Source of the DNA: CBDVBZ01 sp965372355
GTDB taxonomy: Bacteria > Krumholzibacteriota > Krumholzibacteriia > WVZY01
Assembly: GCA_965372355.1 (NCBI GenBank)
Contig: CBDVBZ010000008.1
Location: 1 to 47,025 of the forward strand
Direction of reading: 5' to 3'
DNA length: 47,025 nt
Shown: one piece after another, positions 23,304 to 31,702 of the stretch
Layout: each line of letters begins with the position of its first letter
Numbering within the stretch: position 1 is the stretch's first letter
Position numbers and translations under genes: made by a program
Notes under the pieces: model-generated
The model's database searches: none
The model's input: the letters and a program-made list of their open reading frames with translations, nothing else
What the model was told of the DNA's origin: nothing

Positions 23304-24014
23304 TTATGACGTCACGGTCTTGTTCCAGTTCGACACGATACCCGCGATTAACTCCGTGAGCGCCTGGGTCGTGAAGCTGTCCACGTTGATGACCATGTGG
23401 TAGTTCGTCGGGTCGTCAATCTCCTCGTCAAAGTACGCGAGCACATAGCGCCGCCGAGCGCGATCCTGCTTCTTGATACGTTCCAGGGCATCGGCCTTCG
23501 AGATGCCGTAGTACTCCACGCAGTGGGCGACCCGGTGATCGAGAGACCCGACCAGCCTGAGATGGAGCACGTTGGGCATGTCTCGCGTGATGATGTTGGC
23601 GCCGCGGCCCACCAGGATGCAGCGCCCCGTCTTTGCCAGACGACTGATGGTCTCGCCCGTGCGCTTGACGAGCTCCCAGTTAGGAGGGTGAAGACCGAGC
23701 ATATCTCCCACGGCGTCTTTTACATGACTGGGGCTGTCCTCCGGCATGTGGCGCTCCAGATACGCCGGCAGACCATGGTCCTCCAGTACGTGCCGGATGA
23801 GATTCTTATCGAAAACTATCCACGGTTCGGTATTCTCGTCGGCCTGCTCGTTCAGGTGCCTGGCCAGACAAAGACCAGACGTGATTGCCCCGGCGCCGGT
23901 CTGGCGCGAAATGGTGATCGCGGGGTTGGGCGCCTCAGGGTGCCCACGGGTCACTTTTATCTGCCGCCCCTGGCTCACAATGTATGCTTGATACTTCTCG
24001 AAAGGTGTCTCCAT
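23304..24014 (-). CDS. Cytidylate kinase-like family protein
   Basis: 236 residues. P-loop fold of the cytidylate-kinase-like family (PF13189 type): AITISRQTGAGAITSGLCLARHL near residue 30, with the family's Gly-rich loop lacking the usual Lys, then GRCILVGRGANIITRD, a nucleotide-binding segment, and HLRLVGSLDHRVAHCVEYYGISKADALERIKKQDRARR with the Arg cluster of the lid, and YHMVINVDSF. True CMP kinase activity is not assured in this family; several members act on other small substrates. The ATG at 24014 follows a perfect TATAAT by only six bases, so the mRNA may be leaderless. Confidence 0.85.
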   Translation of the reverse strand: METPFEKYQAYIVSQGRQIKVTRGHPEAPNPAITISRQTGAGAITSGLCLARHLNEQADENTEPWIVFDKNLIRHVLEDHGLPAYLERHMPEDSPSHVKDAVGDMLGLHPPNWELVKRTGETISRLAKTGRCILVGRGANIITRDMPNVLHLRLVGSLDHRVAHCVEYYGISKADALERIKKQDRARRRYVLAYFDEEIDDPTNYHMVINVDSFTTQALTELIAGIVSNWNKTVTS

Positions 24015-24020
24015 AACAGT

Positions 24021-24029
24021 ATTATAGCA
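24021..24029 (-). promoter_or_regulatory. Extended -10 promoter, possible leaderless start
   Basis: On the minus strand TGCTATAAT, an extended -10 element, ends six bases before the ATG at 24014. No good -35 at 17 bases and no ribosome binding site, so transcription should begin at or next to the start codon. Confidence 0.6.
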
Positions 24030-24145
24030 CCGTGGCGGCCTCGGGGCTAGATGAACCACTTGCTCTTTGCGTGATCCCCATCACCGCAACCTTCGCAAAG
24101 GCCATATCCTATGCGTGTTTCACGATCCGTTCCGCGGCAAAAGCT

Positions 24146-24179
24146 AGAGGCCCCTCATCATCGATGAGGGGCCTCTTTT
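24146..24179 (-). terminator. Strong rho-independent terminator
   Basis: A perfect 14-base stem (24146-24159 with 24163-24176) and a 3-base loop. T-runs occur on both sides (TTTT at 24176-24179 for plus; AGCTTTT after the stem on the minus strand), so it can work both ways. On the minus strand it lies 21 bases after the stop of the 35-residue small ORF. Confidence 0.85.
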
Positions 24180-24199
24180 GCAGTTCTTGCTGGGCTCGC

Positions 24200-24307
24200 C
24201 TAGACGAGTCCCTGAAGGTAGCTGATCAACCGGTCGATCTGTTCGGCGAATTGGCGGTACTGCGTCGCCAAGCCTGTCAAATACTCGATGATTTGATCGA
24301 TAAACAT
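24200..24307 (-). CDS. Small 35-residue heptad-repeat protein
   Basis: Too short for a 60-residue cut-off. ATG at 24307 with GTAGGA seven bases upstream and TAG at 24200-24202. It begins MFIDQIIEYLTG and ends ISYLQGLV, with no Cys or Lys and a net charge near -2. The hydrophobic residues keep a strict seven-residue period: positions 3, 7, 10, 14, 17, 21, 24, 28, 31, 35 are all hydrophobic, and so are 6, 13, 20, 27, 34. That is a single amphipathic helix, able to form a coiled coil or lie on a membrane. A strong terminator follows 21 bases later, so it is probably a monocistronic gene. No promoter is convincing. Function unknown: peptide regulator, toxin-like peptide or structural mini-protein are all possible. 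Confidence 0.6.
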   Translation of the reverse strand: MFIDQIIEYLTGLATQYRQFAEQIDRLISYLQGLV

Positions 24308-24459
24308 TGGTCGATCCTACTGTTGATGTGAACGGCCTGGGGACCGATTGATGTAAGTTGCGCGGATTCGCGCTCGATATCAAGGGCCAACGGCGCAGGG
24401 CTGGGTTCAACGCCCGCCGGGGGGCACCGGTCGGGTTTGATAAAGCTCGGTGCGCGGTG
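24308..24459. other. Intergenic segment between small ORF and PLP enzyme promoter
   Basis: Together with 24060-24145 this is the noncoding part of the gap between the kinase-like gene and the PLP enzyme. Apart from the small ORF, its terminator and the promoter at 24437-24465 I see nothing recognisable; longer antisense frames here lack motifs and ribosome binding sites. Confidence 0.4.
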
Positions 24460-24465
24460 TACAAT
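24437..24465 (+). promoter_or_regulatory. Promoter of the trans-sulfuration enzyme gene
   Basis: TTGATA (24437-24442), 17-base spacer, TACAAT (24460-24465), giving a leader of about 65 bases before the GTG start. Confidence 0.7.
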
Positions 24466-24535
24466 GATCACCGGGGTTCGGTAGGACTGCCGCCGGTGCG
24501 GGTGGTGCAACCAGGCCCGACAAAGGAGGTCCGTT

Positions 24536-25801
24536 GTGGCGGAAAGAAAGATAGGGAAGCGAGAGCTTCAGCCGGAAAGCTTGATGATGAGCTATGGATA
24601 CCGGCCCGAGTGGTCGGAGGGGGCCATCAAGTGTCCGATCTTCCAGACGTCGACATTTGTTTTTAAGAGTGCCGAGGACGGTAAGGCTTTTTTTGAGATC
24701 GCTTTGGGGGTGCGGGAGAAGGGAGCCGGTGAGAAAGAGGGACTAATCTACAGCCGGTTGAACAATCCGGACGTCGAGATCCTGGAGGATCGATTGAGAC
24801 TGTGGGACCACGCCGAGGCCTGCGCGGCGTTTTCAAGCGGTATGGCCGCGATCAGCACAACGATGCTGGCGCTGCTGAAGCCCGGTGACGCGCTGCTTCA
24901 CAGCGAGCCGGTGTATGGAGGAACCGATTACTTCGTCAAACATGTGCTGCCCGATTTCGGTATTCGCACCATTGGTTTCAAGGCCGGTCGTCCGATCGAT
25001 GAGGTACGGGCGCGGCTCAAGGACTCGCTGGGTGAGAGCAAGCTCCGGATGATCTTTGTCGAGACCCCGGCGAATCCCACAAATGACCTCGTGGATATCG
25101 AGGCGTGCGTGGAGCTTGGGCGCGAGTACTCCACCGCGGACAGGCGTGTGGCCGTCGCCGTCGACAACACGTTTCTGGGACCGCTCTGGCAGCATCCTCT
25201 GGATCATGGGGTGGATCTGGTGATTTACAGCGCGACCAAATATATCGGCGGTCACAGTGACGTCATCGCCGGTGTCTGCCTCGGTTCCAAAGAGCTCCTC
25301 GATCAGGTACGTACGCTGCGCACGTTCATGGGCACGAGCAGCACGCCGTGGGTTGGGTGGTTGATCCTGCGCAGTCTCGAGACGCTCAAGCTCCGAATGA
25401 CGGAGCAGATGAAGAACGCACAGCAGGTTGCCGGCTATCTTGTCGACCATCCAAAGGTCAAGCGAGTTTATTATCTCGGTCATCTGACAGAGGAACATCC
25501 GCAGTTCGAAATCTACAAAAAGCAGTGTCTGGCACCGGGTGGCGTGATCGCCTTCGATCTGCACGGCGGGGAGAAAGAGGCGTTTCGTTTTCTGAACTCG
25601 CTCAAGCTGATTCAGCTCGCCGTGAGTCTCGGTGGGACCGAGTCGCTGGCGGAGCACCCGGCGACCATGACGCACAGCGAACTCGACCCCGCCGACCGGG
25701 AGCAGATGGGTATCACGGAAGACATGGTGCGCCTCTCCATCGGTGTCGAGAATCCTGGCGACCTGATTGCCGATCTCGAGCAGGCCCTCGCCGCGGTTTG
25801 A
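24536..25801 (+). CDS. Cystathionine gamma-synthase family PLP enzyme
   Basis: 421 residues. A trans-sulfuration (Cys/Met metabolism) PLP enzyme of fold type I. Visible: YSRLNNPDVEILEDRL, FSSGMAAISTTMLALLKPGD (PLP phosphate loop), YGGTDYF with the stacking Tyr, ETPANPTNDL, VDNTFLGPLWQ and the PLP lysine in YSATKYIGGHSDVIAG. The C-terminal SLGGTESLAEHPATMTHSEL and RLSIGVENPGDLIADLEQAL are characteristic. It could be a cystathionine gamma-synthase, cystathionine lyase or methionine gamma-lyase; sequence alone does not decide. GTG start, with a near-perfect AAAGGAGG ribosome binding site. Stands alone behind its own promoter. Confidence 0.92.
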   Translation: MAERKIGKRELQPESLMMSYGYRPEWSEGAIKCPIFQTSTFVFKSAEDGKAFFEIALGVREKGAGEKEGLIYSRLNNPDVEILEDRLRLWDHAEACAAFSSGMAAISTTMLALLKPGDALLHSEPVYGGTDYFVKHVLPDFGIRTIGFKAGRPIDEVRARLKDSLGESKLRMIFVETPANPTNDLVDIEACVELGREYSTADRRVAVAVDNTFLGPLWQHPLDHGVDLVIYSATKYIGGHSDVIAGVCLGSKELLDQVRTLRTFMGTSSTPWVGWLILRSLETLKLRMTEQMKNAQQVAGYLVDHPKVKRVYYLGHLTEEHPQFEIYKKQCLAPGGVIAFDLHGGEKEAFRFLNSLKLIQLAVSLGGTESLAEHPATMTHSELDPADREQMGITEDMVRLSIGVENPGDLIADLEQALAAV

Positions 25802-25834
25802 CGTGGAACCGGCGATTGGCTCTGGTCCAAAAAT

Positions 25835-25861
25835 GGGGCGAATCCGGTCTGGATCCGCCCC
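25835..25861 (-). terminator. Terminator of the DUF4412 gene
   Basis: GGGGCG (25835-25840) and CGCCCC (25856-25861) with an inner ATCC-GGTCT-GGAT stem, followed on the minus strand by CATTTTTGG. Placed 43 bases after the stop of the DUF4412 gene. Confidence 0.7.
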
Positions 25862-25903
25862 GAGGCTCGTATTTCCCTCGCTTGTAGGGCCCTATGACAG
25901 AGC

Positions 25904-26761
25904 TCAGGGTTTCATAAAATCAACTTTTTTAAAGTCCTTGCCGGTTTCGAAGATTTTGCTGTCGACACCCTTATCGATAGAAACCAGATCCGTGGTTTCC
26001 TTCTCGCCACCTTCGAGATCGATCTGACGGATAGGGAAGCCGATGAATGAGTCGCTCTTTGGATCGAGCACGTCGAACTCGGCCATCGCGTTGGCCATGA
26101 ACGGCATACCCTCCAGCGCACTGGCGAAGAACTCGCGCATCTTGCCGATGACGGCAACATCCTTCTCGGAAATACCGAGGTCGTCGAGTCCCGCGGTCCA
26201 CAGCTCACCCAGGACTGTCTCACCTTTCTTCACTGTGTAGCCCTTGCATTTGAAGCCGTTGATCGTATCGGTCTTGTTCATAGGCACGAACGTTCGCTTT
26301 GACCCGGGGGCTCCCGGAGGGGCGGGGAGTCTCTGGTTGATCATCTGCTCGGCGAGCTCGCGCTCTTCTTCGGGCAGGTCCTTTATCGATTCCAACGCCT
26401 GTTGGCGCGCCTCGGTCATCATCTTCGTGGCCTCGGCCATCTGCTCGGGGTTAGCCATACCTTCGCCGGCCATGGAGCGCATCGCTTCGAGGTCCTTCTT
26501 CGTGATTTCCCGGACTTCCTTCGCATTCGTATCGATCATGCGCAGGACCTGTTTTGTCGCATCGAAGATCATCATGCCTTCGACATCGGCGACGCACATC
26601 TTGTCAGACGTGATGTACATCTTGCGCTCGACGTCGTTCGTTTTTGTCGTGATCGTGAGATCGGCAGCAACGGCGGGGATGCTGCACACGGCCAGCGATA
26701 CGACGGCCAGTAGCGCGACCAGCACGCCACGACGAGCCGCGAGTGAATTGACTTTCTCCAT
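25904..26761 (-). CDS. Secreted DUF4412-domain protein
   Basis: 285 residues with a clear signal peptide (hydrophobic 13-30, cleavage near VAAADL, about 33). The mature part has the DUF4412 pattern: a short beta-rich start with KMYITSDKM and MMIFDATKQVLRMIDTNAKEV, a long charged helical middle (about 85-145, Met/Glu/Gln-rich), then INGFKCKGYTVKKGETVLGELWTA with a conserved Cys and a helical C-terminus. No lipobox Cys is seen. Function of the family is unknown; it is found in envelopes of many Gram-negative and FCB-group bacteria. AAGGAA lies upstream of the ATG at 26761. Confidence 0.82.
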   Translation of the reverse strand: MEKVNSLAARRGVLVALLAVVSLAVCSIPAVAADLTITTKTNDVERKMYITSDKMCVADVEGMMIFDATKQVLRMIDTNAKEVREITKKDLEAMRSMAGEGMANPEQMAEATKMMTEARQQALESIKDLPEEERELAEQMINQRLPAPPGAPGSKRTFVPMNKTDTINGFKCKGYTVKKGETVLGELWTAGLDDLGISEKDVAVIGKMREFFASALEGMPFMANAMAEFDVLDPKSDSFIGFPIRQIDLEGGEKETTDLVSIDKGVDSKIFETGKDFKKVDFMKP

Positions 26762-27056
26762 GAGGGGTGTTCCTTTCGTAGTTATGGCCCAAAGCCGGTG
26801 AAACGCTCTCCATTTGACGAGCGCGCTGCTCGTTTTGCGAGCCGGAGTCTAGCAGGCGGCGGCAGGGTAGCGCAAGTCTGCCGGCGGGCTCGTGATGCCG
26901 GTTGGATTCGAACGGCGCTGGAATGGTGACGGGGCCCTCGCCGGGTTGCGAAGGGGCGAGCTGCGGCGTACAGGCCTGATACCGCATTTGTTTGTAGTGG
27001 GTTATGCTCGCATAAAACACAAGGGATGGCGGCGAGCCCTCGGGCCGGCCCCGGCG

Positions 27057-27881
27057 CTACAGTCGAGCGCCACAATCCTTGCAGAACCTGGCGCCGTATT
27101 CGTGGCCCTCGGCGCCGCACTGTGGACACGCCTGCGTACTCACCAGTTTTGCCTCTCTCGCCGCCTTCGACATCTCCGAGGCCACAATACCCGTGGGTAC
27201 GGCGATGATGCTGAAACCGATAATCATGACGAGCGCCGCGATGGCCTGGCCGAGGCCCGTGTCGGGAGAGATGTCGCCGTATCCAACGGTGGTCAAGGTG
27301 ACGATCGCCCAGTAGATACTCCGGGGTATACTGGTAAAGCCGTGGCTCTCTCCTTCGACGAGGTACATGATCGACCCAAAAATGACGACCAGGGTGGCGA
27401 TCGTAAAGAAGAAGACGGTGATCTTGCGGCCGCTGGCGTGCAGAGCGCGGAGCATGAGATTCGCCTCGCTGACGAATTGCACGAGCTTGAACACCCGGAA
27501 GATGCGGAGTACTCGAAGAATCCGGATAACGACGAGGTACTGAGTGCCGGGAAACAGCACGCTGAGGTATGTCGGAAGGATGGCCAGGAGATCGATGATT
27601 CCGAAAAAACTTGTCGCGTACTTGAGGGGGCGTCCGACAGAGTAGAAACGCAGGATATACTCGACCGTAAAGGCGATGGTGAATATCCACTCGATGGCCA
27701 TCAGCAACTCGCCATGGGCGTGCCGGATTGCCTTGATGCTGTCGAGCATCACGACGGCCACGCTGGAGAGAATACACAGGATCAGCGCCTCATCGAAGAG
27801 CTTGCCTGCGCGTGTGTCCGCCTCGAAGATGATCTCGTGAAGTCTTGCGCGGCGGCCTGACGGATTCGTTTGTTCGTTCAT
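27057..27881 (-). CDS. Voltage-gated potassium channel with C-terminal zinc ribbon
   Basis: 274 residues, six-helix Kv-type subunit. S1 about 30-47, S2 about 61-79, S3 about 92-110, voltage sensor S4 RILRVLRIFRVFK at 120-132 with four Arg at three-residue spacing, S5 about 154-176, the selectivity filter TVGYGD at 198-203 and S6 about 212-232. A short charged helix leads to a C-terminal zinc ribbon with Cys252, Cys255, Cys267 and Cys270 (CPQC, CKDC). Prokaryotic Kv channels usually end after S6 or carry coiled coils, so the zinc ribbon is an unusual tail that may regulate gating or bind a partner. Transcribed divergently from the MATE gene. Confidence 0.93.
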   Translation of the reverse strand: MNEQTNPSGRRARLHEIIFEADTRAGKLFDEALILCILSSVAVVMLDSIKAIRHAHGELLMAIEWIFTIAFTVEYILRFYSVGRPLKYATSFFGIIDLLAILPTYLSVLFPGTQYLVVIRILRVLRIFRVFKLVQFVSEANLMLRALHASGRKITVFFFTIATLVVIFGSIMYLVEGESHGFTSIPRSIYWAIVTLTTVGYGDISPDTGLGQAIAALVMIIGFSIIAVPTGIVASEMSKAAREAKLVSTQACPQCGAEGHEYGARFCKDCGARL

Positions 27882-27978
27882 GGCTTGAGTCTGGGCAGAA
27901 GGACGGTCGACCGATTAGCGAATGTGCCGGGGCGAGCATAGTCCATTCCGCCCAAACGCGCAACGAATCCATTGTGCC

Positions 27979-28007
27979 TTGCGGTGACGTCACGTACACT
28001 GCATCAT
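27979..28007 (+). promoter_or_regulatory. Possible promoter of the MATE gene with palindromic spacer
   Basis: TTGCGG (27979-27984), 17-base spacer, CATCAT (28002-28007), a weak match. The 10-base palindrome GTGACGTCAC (27984-27993) lies against the -35 box and may be an operator. Confidence 0.35.
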
Positions 28008-28038
28008 TTGAAGTCACCCAACGAGAGAACCGATCGAT

Positions 28039-29424
28039 ATGACAACGAACCGCGTAAATCTGCTGGAGGACCCGGTCGGCCGGACGCTGCTCAGGCTCGC
28101 CGGACCGATGTCGCTGGGATTCGTGGCGGTGATCCTTTTCAGCGTCGTGGACACGTTTTGGGTGGGCCGTCTGGGATCGCGCGAGCTCGCCGCGATGAGT
28201 TTCACGTTTCCCGTGGTGTTTCTCATTATGAGCATCTCGATTGGAATAGGTGTCGGCGTCACCGCGGTGGTCTCCCGCGCCATTGGATCTGGTGATACGC
28301 GCCGCGTGCGCCGTTTCACCAGCGATGGCTTGCTCCTGGCCAACACTCTGGTTGTCATGGTGGCGATCGTAGGGCTGGTCACGATCCGTCCGGTGTTTGG
28401 AGTGTTGGGTGCCTCTCCCGACATGATCGCGCTCATTGGCCAGTACATGGTGCCGTGGTATATCGGCGTGGGGTTCATTGTCATACCGATTGTGGGCAAC
28501 TCCGCGATCCGCGCGACCGGTGACACCAAAACACCGAGCCTGATCATGATCATCGCCGGTGGCGTGAACTTGGTTCTCGATCCGCTTCTGATATTCGGAC
28601 TGGGCCCCTTTCCCCGGCTGGAGCTTCAGGGCGCTGCTATAGCGACGGTCATCGCTTATACGATTACCTTCATCGCGGCGTTTGTGATTCTGTGGAAGCG
28701 GGAGAGAATGCTCGATTTCTCTCGTCCGCCCTTTGGCGAGGTCATCGAATCGTGGCGGGGAATCCTCTATGTCGGTGTGCCGGCTGCGGCCACGCAAATG
28801 CTGGTACCGCTGGCCACGGCGATTCTCACGCGGATCGTGGCCAACTTTGGGCCGCAGGCGGTGGCGGCGTTCGGCGTTGGGACGCGGATCGAGTCGTTGT
28901 CGATGGTCGGGCCGATGGCCCTGGCGGCGTCGGTCACACCGTTTGTCGGACAGAATCTCGGAGCTCGCAACTACGGGCGTGTTCGAGCCGGGCTCCGTTT
29001 TGGCGTAGTGTCGAGTCTCGTTTATGGGGCGGCAGCCGCCGGGGTGCTCGCACTGCTGGCACGCCCGTTGGCTTCGATTTTTGCGAACGAGGGTGCTGTC
29101 ACTGACATGATCAGTTGGTACCTCTACATCATTCCGGCCAGCTACGGTCTCTTTGGTGCGATGTTTGCCGTGAACGCGACGTTCAATGCCGCCGATCATC
29201 CACTACGAGCCGCTTTTGTCATCGTCGTCAGGTTGTTCGTACTGGCCATCCCTCTCGCTCTGGCCGGTTCGGCGCTTGGCGGGTTGCCGGGCCTGTTTGC
29301 CGGGATCGCCGCTGCGAACATGGTTGTGGGAATTCTCGCGATCCTGATGGCGCGGCACTATCTCCGCGGGGTGGAGGAAAGGATCGTAGCGGTGGGGAAC
29401 GGTGGATCCGACCGGGATTCGTAA
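28039..29424 (+). CDS. MATE-family multidrug efflux transporter
   Basis: 461 residues with about 12 membrane helices in two homologous halves. Typical MATE starts: MSLGFVAVILFSVVDTFWVGRLGSRELAAMSFTFPV in the first half and LYVGVPAAATQMLVPLATAILTRIVANFG, then AAFGVGTRIES, in the second. It exports organic cations or drugs by Na+ or H+ antiport; the substrate cannot be read from sequence. ATG at 28039 with a weak ribosome binding site. Divergent from the potassium channel gene and convergent with the next secreted-protein gene. Confidence 0.92.
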   Translation: MTTNRVNLLEDPVGRTLLRLAGPMSLGFVAVILFSVVDTFWVGRLGSRELAAMSFTFPVVFLIMSISIGIGVGVTAVVSRAIGSGDTRRVRRFTSDGLLLANTLVVMVAIVGLVTIRPVFGVLGASPDMIALIGQYMVPWYIGVGFIVIPIVGNSAIRATGDTKTPSLIMIIAGGVNLVLDPLLIFGLGPFPRLELQGAAIATVIAYTITFIAAFVILWKRERMLDFSRPPFGEVIESWRGILYVGVPAAATQMLVPLATAILTRIVANFGPQAVAAFGVGTRIESLSMVGPMALAASVTPFVGQNLGARNYGRVRAGLRFGVVSSLVYGAAAAGVLALLARPLASIFANEGAVTDMISWYLYIIPASYGLFGAMFAVNATFNAADHPLRAAFVIVVRLFVLAIPLALAGSALGGLPGLFAGIAAANMVVGILAILMARHYLRGVEERIVAVGNGGSDRDS

Positions 29425-29495
29425 GGGGGACTCCGAGGTGCGGCCGCCCGGCCGTCGTATGAGGAAAGCAGGACGCGCCGGCCCTCAACCCGTTG

Positions 29496-30002
29496 TCATG
29501 GGTTCTGGCTCCCGGAGTTGACGTCGATACTCCAACGGTAGCGGGTCCGCTTCTTGGGGTCGTTGATCCGTTTGTACCCGAGGAAAGCTCCCAGAGCGGC
29601 CGCAGCTCCCGCGATATACCATGACGTGTCCTCATCCCACAAGCCCGCGGTGTTGGCAATGGCGCCCGTGAACAGCCCCAGCGTGGCGGCGGGGCCAGCG
29701 CCCTCGAGCATCAATTGCAGACCGGTCGCCTCGTATCTCTCGATACCCAGAAAACGCTCGGAATAGATCATGAGCTTTGCGTCTGTGAAAGAGCGTTCCG
29801 CGCTCTGGCGAAGGTGTTCCTGGAGAAAGTTGTCGCCCGGGCCGGTGAAACGCGCAGACTCGAAATCACCAAGATAGGTTGAGGGAGGAGGCCCGATCTT
29901 GACGGGAATCCCCGCACGATCGGAGGATGTCTGCGCCCGGACGGGTGCGCCCGCCATCAAAAAGATCATTCCTGCAAAAAACACCGGTGCAAAGCGGCTC
30001 AT
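29496..30002 (-). CDS. Secreted protein of unknown function
   Basis: 168 residues with a signal peptide (MSRFAPVFFAGMIFLMAGAPVRAQ, cleavage near residue 24). The mature part has a region about 45-75 that looks helical (NFLQEHLRQSAERSFTDAK), two Gly/Ala-rich hydrophobic stretches at about 95-115 and 122-138 that could be membrane spans, and a basic tail. I recognise no family. I chose the ATG at 30002 with GGAG upstream; the frame extends to 30140 into the hydrolase gene. It follows the hydrolase on the same strand and may share its transcript. Confidence 0.65.
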   Translation of the reverse strand: MSRFAPVFFAGMIFLMAGAPVRAQTSSDRAGIPVKIGPPPSTYLGDFESARFTGPGDNFLQEHLRQSAERSFTDAKLMIYSERFLGIERYEATGLQLMLEGAGPAATLGLFTGAIANTAGLWDEDTSWYIAGAAAALGAFLGYKRINDPKKRTRYRWSIDVNSGSQNP

Positions 30003-30136
30003 AACGGGTCTCCATGGGCTGTTCTCTATTCCATTGTAGCCGAATCGCACAACTGGCGCCAGGGACATTCTCCCGGGCGAGCGGTTCGGTTGTGCCTCTG
30101 AGGTTGTTTCTGGCGCGACGAGGCCAAGAAGTCGAA

Positions 30137-31489
30137 TCACCGCCGCGAACAGCAGGATTGGGTGTGGATCCAGTGGGCGATGCAGTCGATCACCGTTGGG
30201 TCCACCGCTTCATACACGTCGTAGTCGCTCGGACCCGATGGGCCGCTTCCCGGGCGAAACAAGTGATCAAGATCGTCATAGACGCGTAGACACGCCTTCG
30301 TAGATCCCGCCAAAGCATCGCGCCAGAGCGCGAAGTCCTTCTTCGTGACCTGGTAGTCACGAGCACCCTGCAGCACCAGACACGGCAGATCGAGAGACGC
30401 GAGTAGTGCCGGCGCGTCATAGTCTTCGAGATCTCGATAGTACGAGAGGGGCGCGCCGAGGTAGTACCCGCCCGCGGTCGATCCTTCACTCAGAGCCTTG
30501 CGTATCGCGGTGACCGCCGCCTCGATCTCCGCGACTCGTTGTTGCTCGGCGGGCGTGACGACACCGTCAAGCGAGACGATATACTCCGTTTGTTCGAGCA
30601 TTTTCTCGGGCAAGGGGAGCGTCATCCCCGCCAGTACGACGATCCCCGCGGGGCCTGGTTCGAACGCCGCGATGCGTGGCGCCAGTGTCCCACCAAGGCT
30701 ATGGCCGACGACAAAGACCGCGCCGATGTCGGACCGGCCGCGCAAGAGCGCAAGTCCCGCGAGCGCGTCGTCGATCACTTCCTCTTTGACGGTCAGACGA
30801 TCGCCCACCGCGGCGAGATCCCCGGGTCTTGCAAACGACCGCTTGTCGTAACGAAGCGAGGCAATACCGCGATCGGCCAGACCCCAGGCGAGATCCCGAA
30901 AAGGCTTGTTCGGGCCAATCGTCTCGTCGCGGTCATTGGGGCCCGACCCGTGCACGAGGATCACTGCCGGAAACGGGCCGTCGTCTTCGGGCAGGGCCAG
31001 GACGCCGGGGAGGGCGGTCTCGGCCGCTCCGACAATCACCTCGGTCTCGCGAACCGTTGGCTCTTCGACCGGTGGTGGATCCGAGTGGGCGACAAAGAAC
31101 ATGCCCGCGATGCGTTCTTCCGCATCGAACACGATCCGCATGTCCAGAGGGCCGTTCTCGAAGAACAGCGGCACCCGGTAACGGACATACGTCTGGACGT
31201 GGTCCTCGAACCAGGCTTCGCCAATCCGCGTGATAGCCCCGTTGCGGGCGATCAGGGCGTCTCGAAGCTCCGCGGACGCCGATGGTGTCATTGCCGCCTT
31301 CATATCGGGTGTGTAGCGATTGCCGACCTGATCGAATGCGGCGGCCATGAAGGACTCTGCGTACCGGTGGGCCACCGCCGTCAGACGGTTCTCCGTACCA
31401 CGGACAGGGTGGGGGGAGAACAGACCGATTGCCACCCACAGCATCACGTGGGATGCGAGATAACGTTTTGCTACCGAGCGGGGGAGCAT
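30137..31489 (-). CDS. Secreted alpha/beta hydrolase with N-terminal DUF3887 domain
   Basis: 450 residues. An N-terminal hydrophobic segment (about 14-30) is a signal peptide or anchor. About 35-135 is a DUF3887-like domain (cystatin/NTF2-like), often found before hydrolases. From about 165 comes an alpha/beta hydrolase: PFPAVILVHGSGPNDRDET (oxyanion loop), FVVGHSLGGTLAPRIA with the nucleophile Ser, LVLQGARDYQV (acid) and DDLDHLF with the catalytic His. This resembles prolyl-oligopeptidase-like or esterase YfhR-type proteins; substrate unknown. I chose the ATG at 31489 because AGAGGAAGG is just upstream. Confidence 0.85.
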   Translation of the reverse strand: MLPRSVAKRYLASHVMLWVAIGLFSPHPVRGTENRLTAVAHRYAESFMAAAFDQVGNRYTPDMKAAMTPSASAELRDALIARNGAITRIGEAWFEDHVQTYVRYRVPLFFENGPLDMRIVFDAEERIAGMFFVAHSDPPPVEEPTVRETEVIVGAAETALPGVLALPEDDGPFPAVILVHGSGPNDRDETIGPNKPFRDLAWGLADRGIASLRYDKRSFARPGDLAAVGDRLTVKEEVIDDALAGLALLRGRSDIGAVFVVGHSLGGTLAPRIAAFEPGPAGIVVLAGMTLPLPEKMLEQTEYIVSLDGVVTPAEQQRVAEIEAAVTAIRKALSEGSTAGGYYLGAPLSYYRDLEDYDAPALLASLDLPCLVLQGARDYQVTKKDFALWRDALAGSTKACLRVYDDLDHLFRPGSGPSGPSDYDVYEAVDPTVIDCIAHWIHTQSCCSRR

Positions 31490-31602
31490 GTTTACCTTCC
31501 TCTTCTGAATTCGAAGGCGTCTGCCTTGCGTGACTGACGGATGTACACGTCGCGCGCCGCGCATATTCAACAGAAAAAGAGTCCCATGCGGCGTTTAGCA
31601 GA

Positions 31603-31631
31603 TTGACCGAAATCCGGATGGCCCCTAGGAT
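31603..31631 (+). promoter_or_regulatory. Promoter of the polytopic membrane protein gene
   Basis: TTGACC (31603-31608), 17-base spacer, TAGGAT (31626-31631), about 70 bases before the ATG at 31703. Same -10 form as the asnA promoter. Confidence 0.6.
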
Positions 31632-31702
31632 GGGCACGTCACAATCGATGGTTCCAATGTGGCTCATTGACGGGGGCCGAGCCTCGAGCCCGCGCGTAGA
31701 CC

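Noticed and set aside
26904..26913. GTTCGAATCC on the minus strand, like a tRNA T-loop
   Set aside because: No T-stem, anticodon or acceptor pairing around it, so it is not a tRNA.
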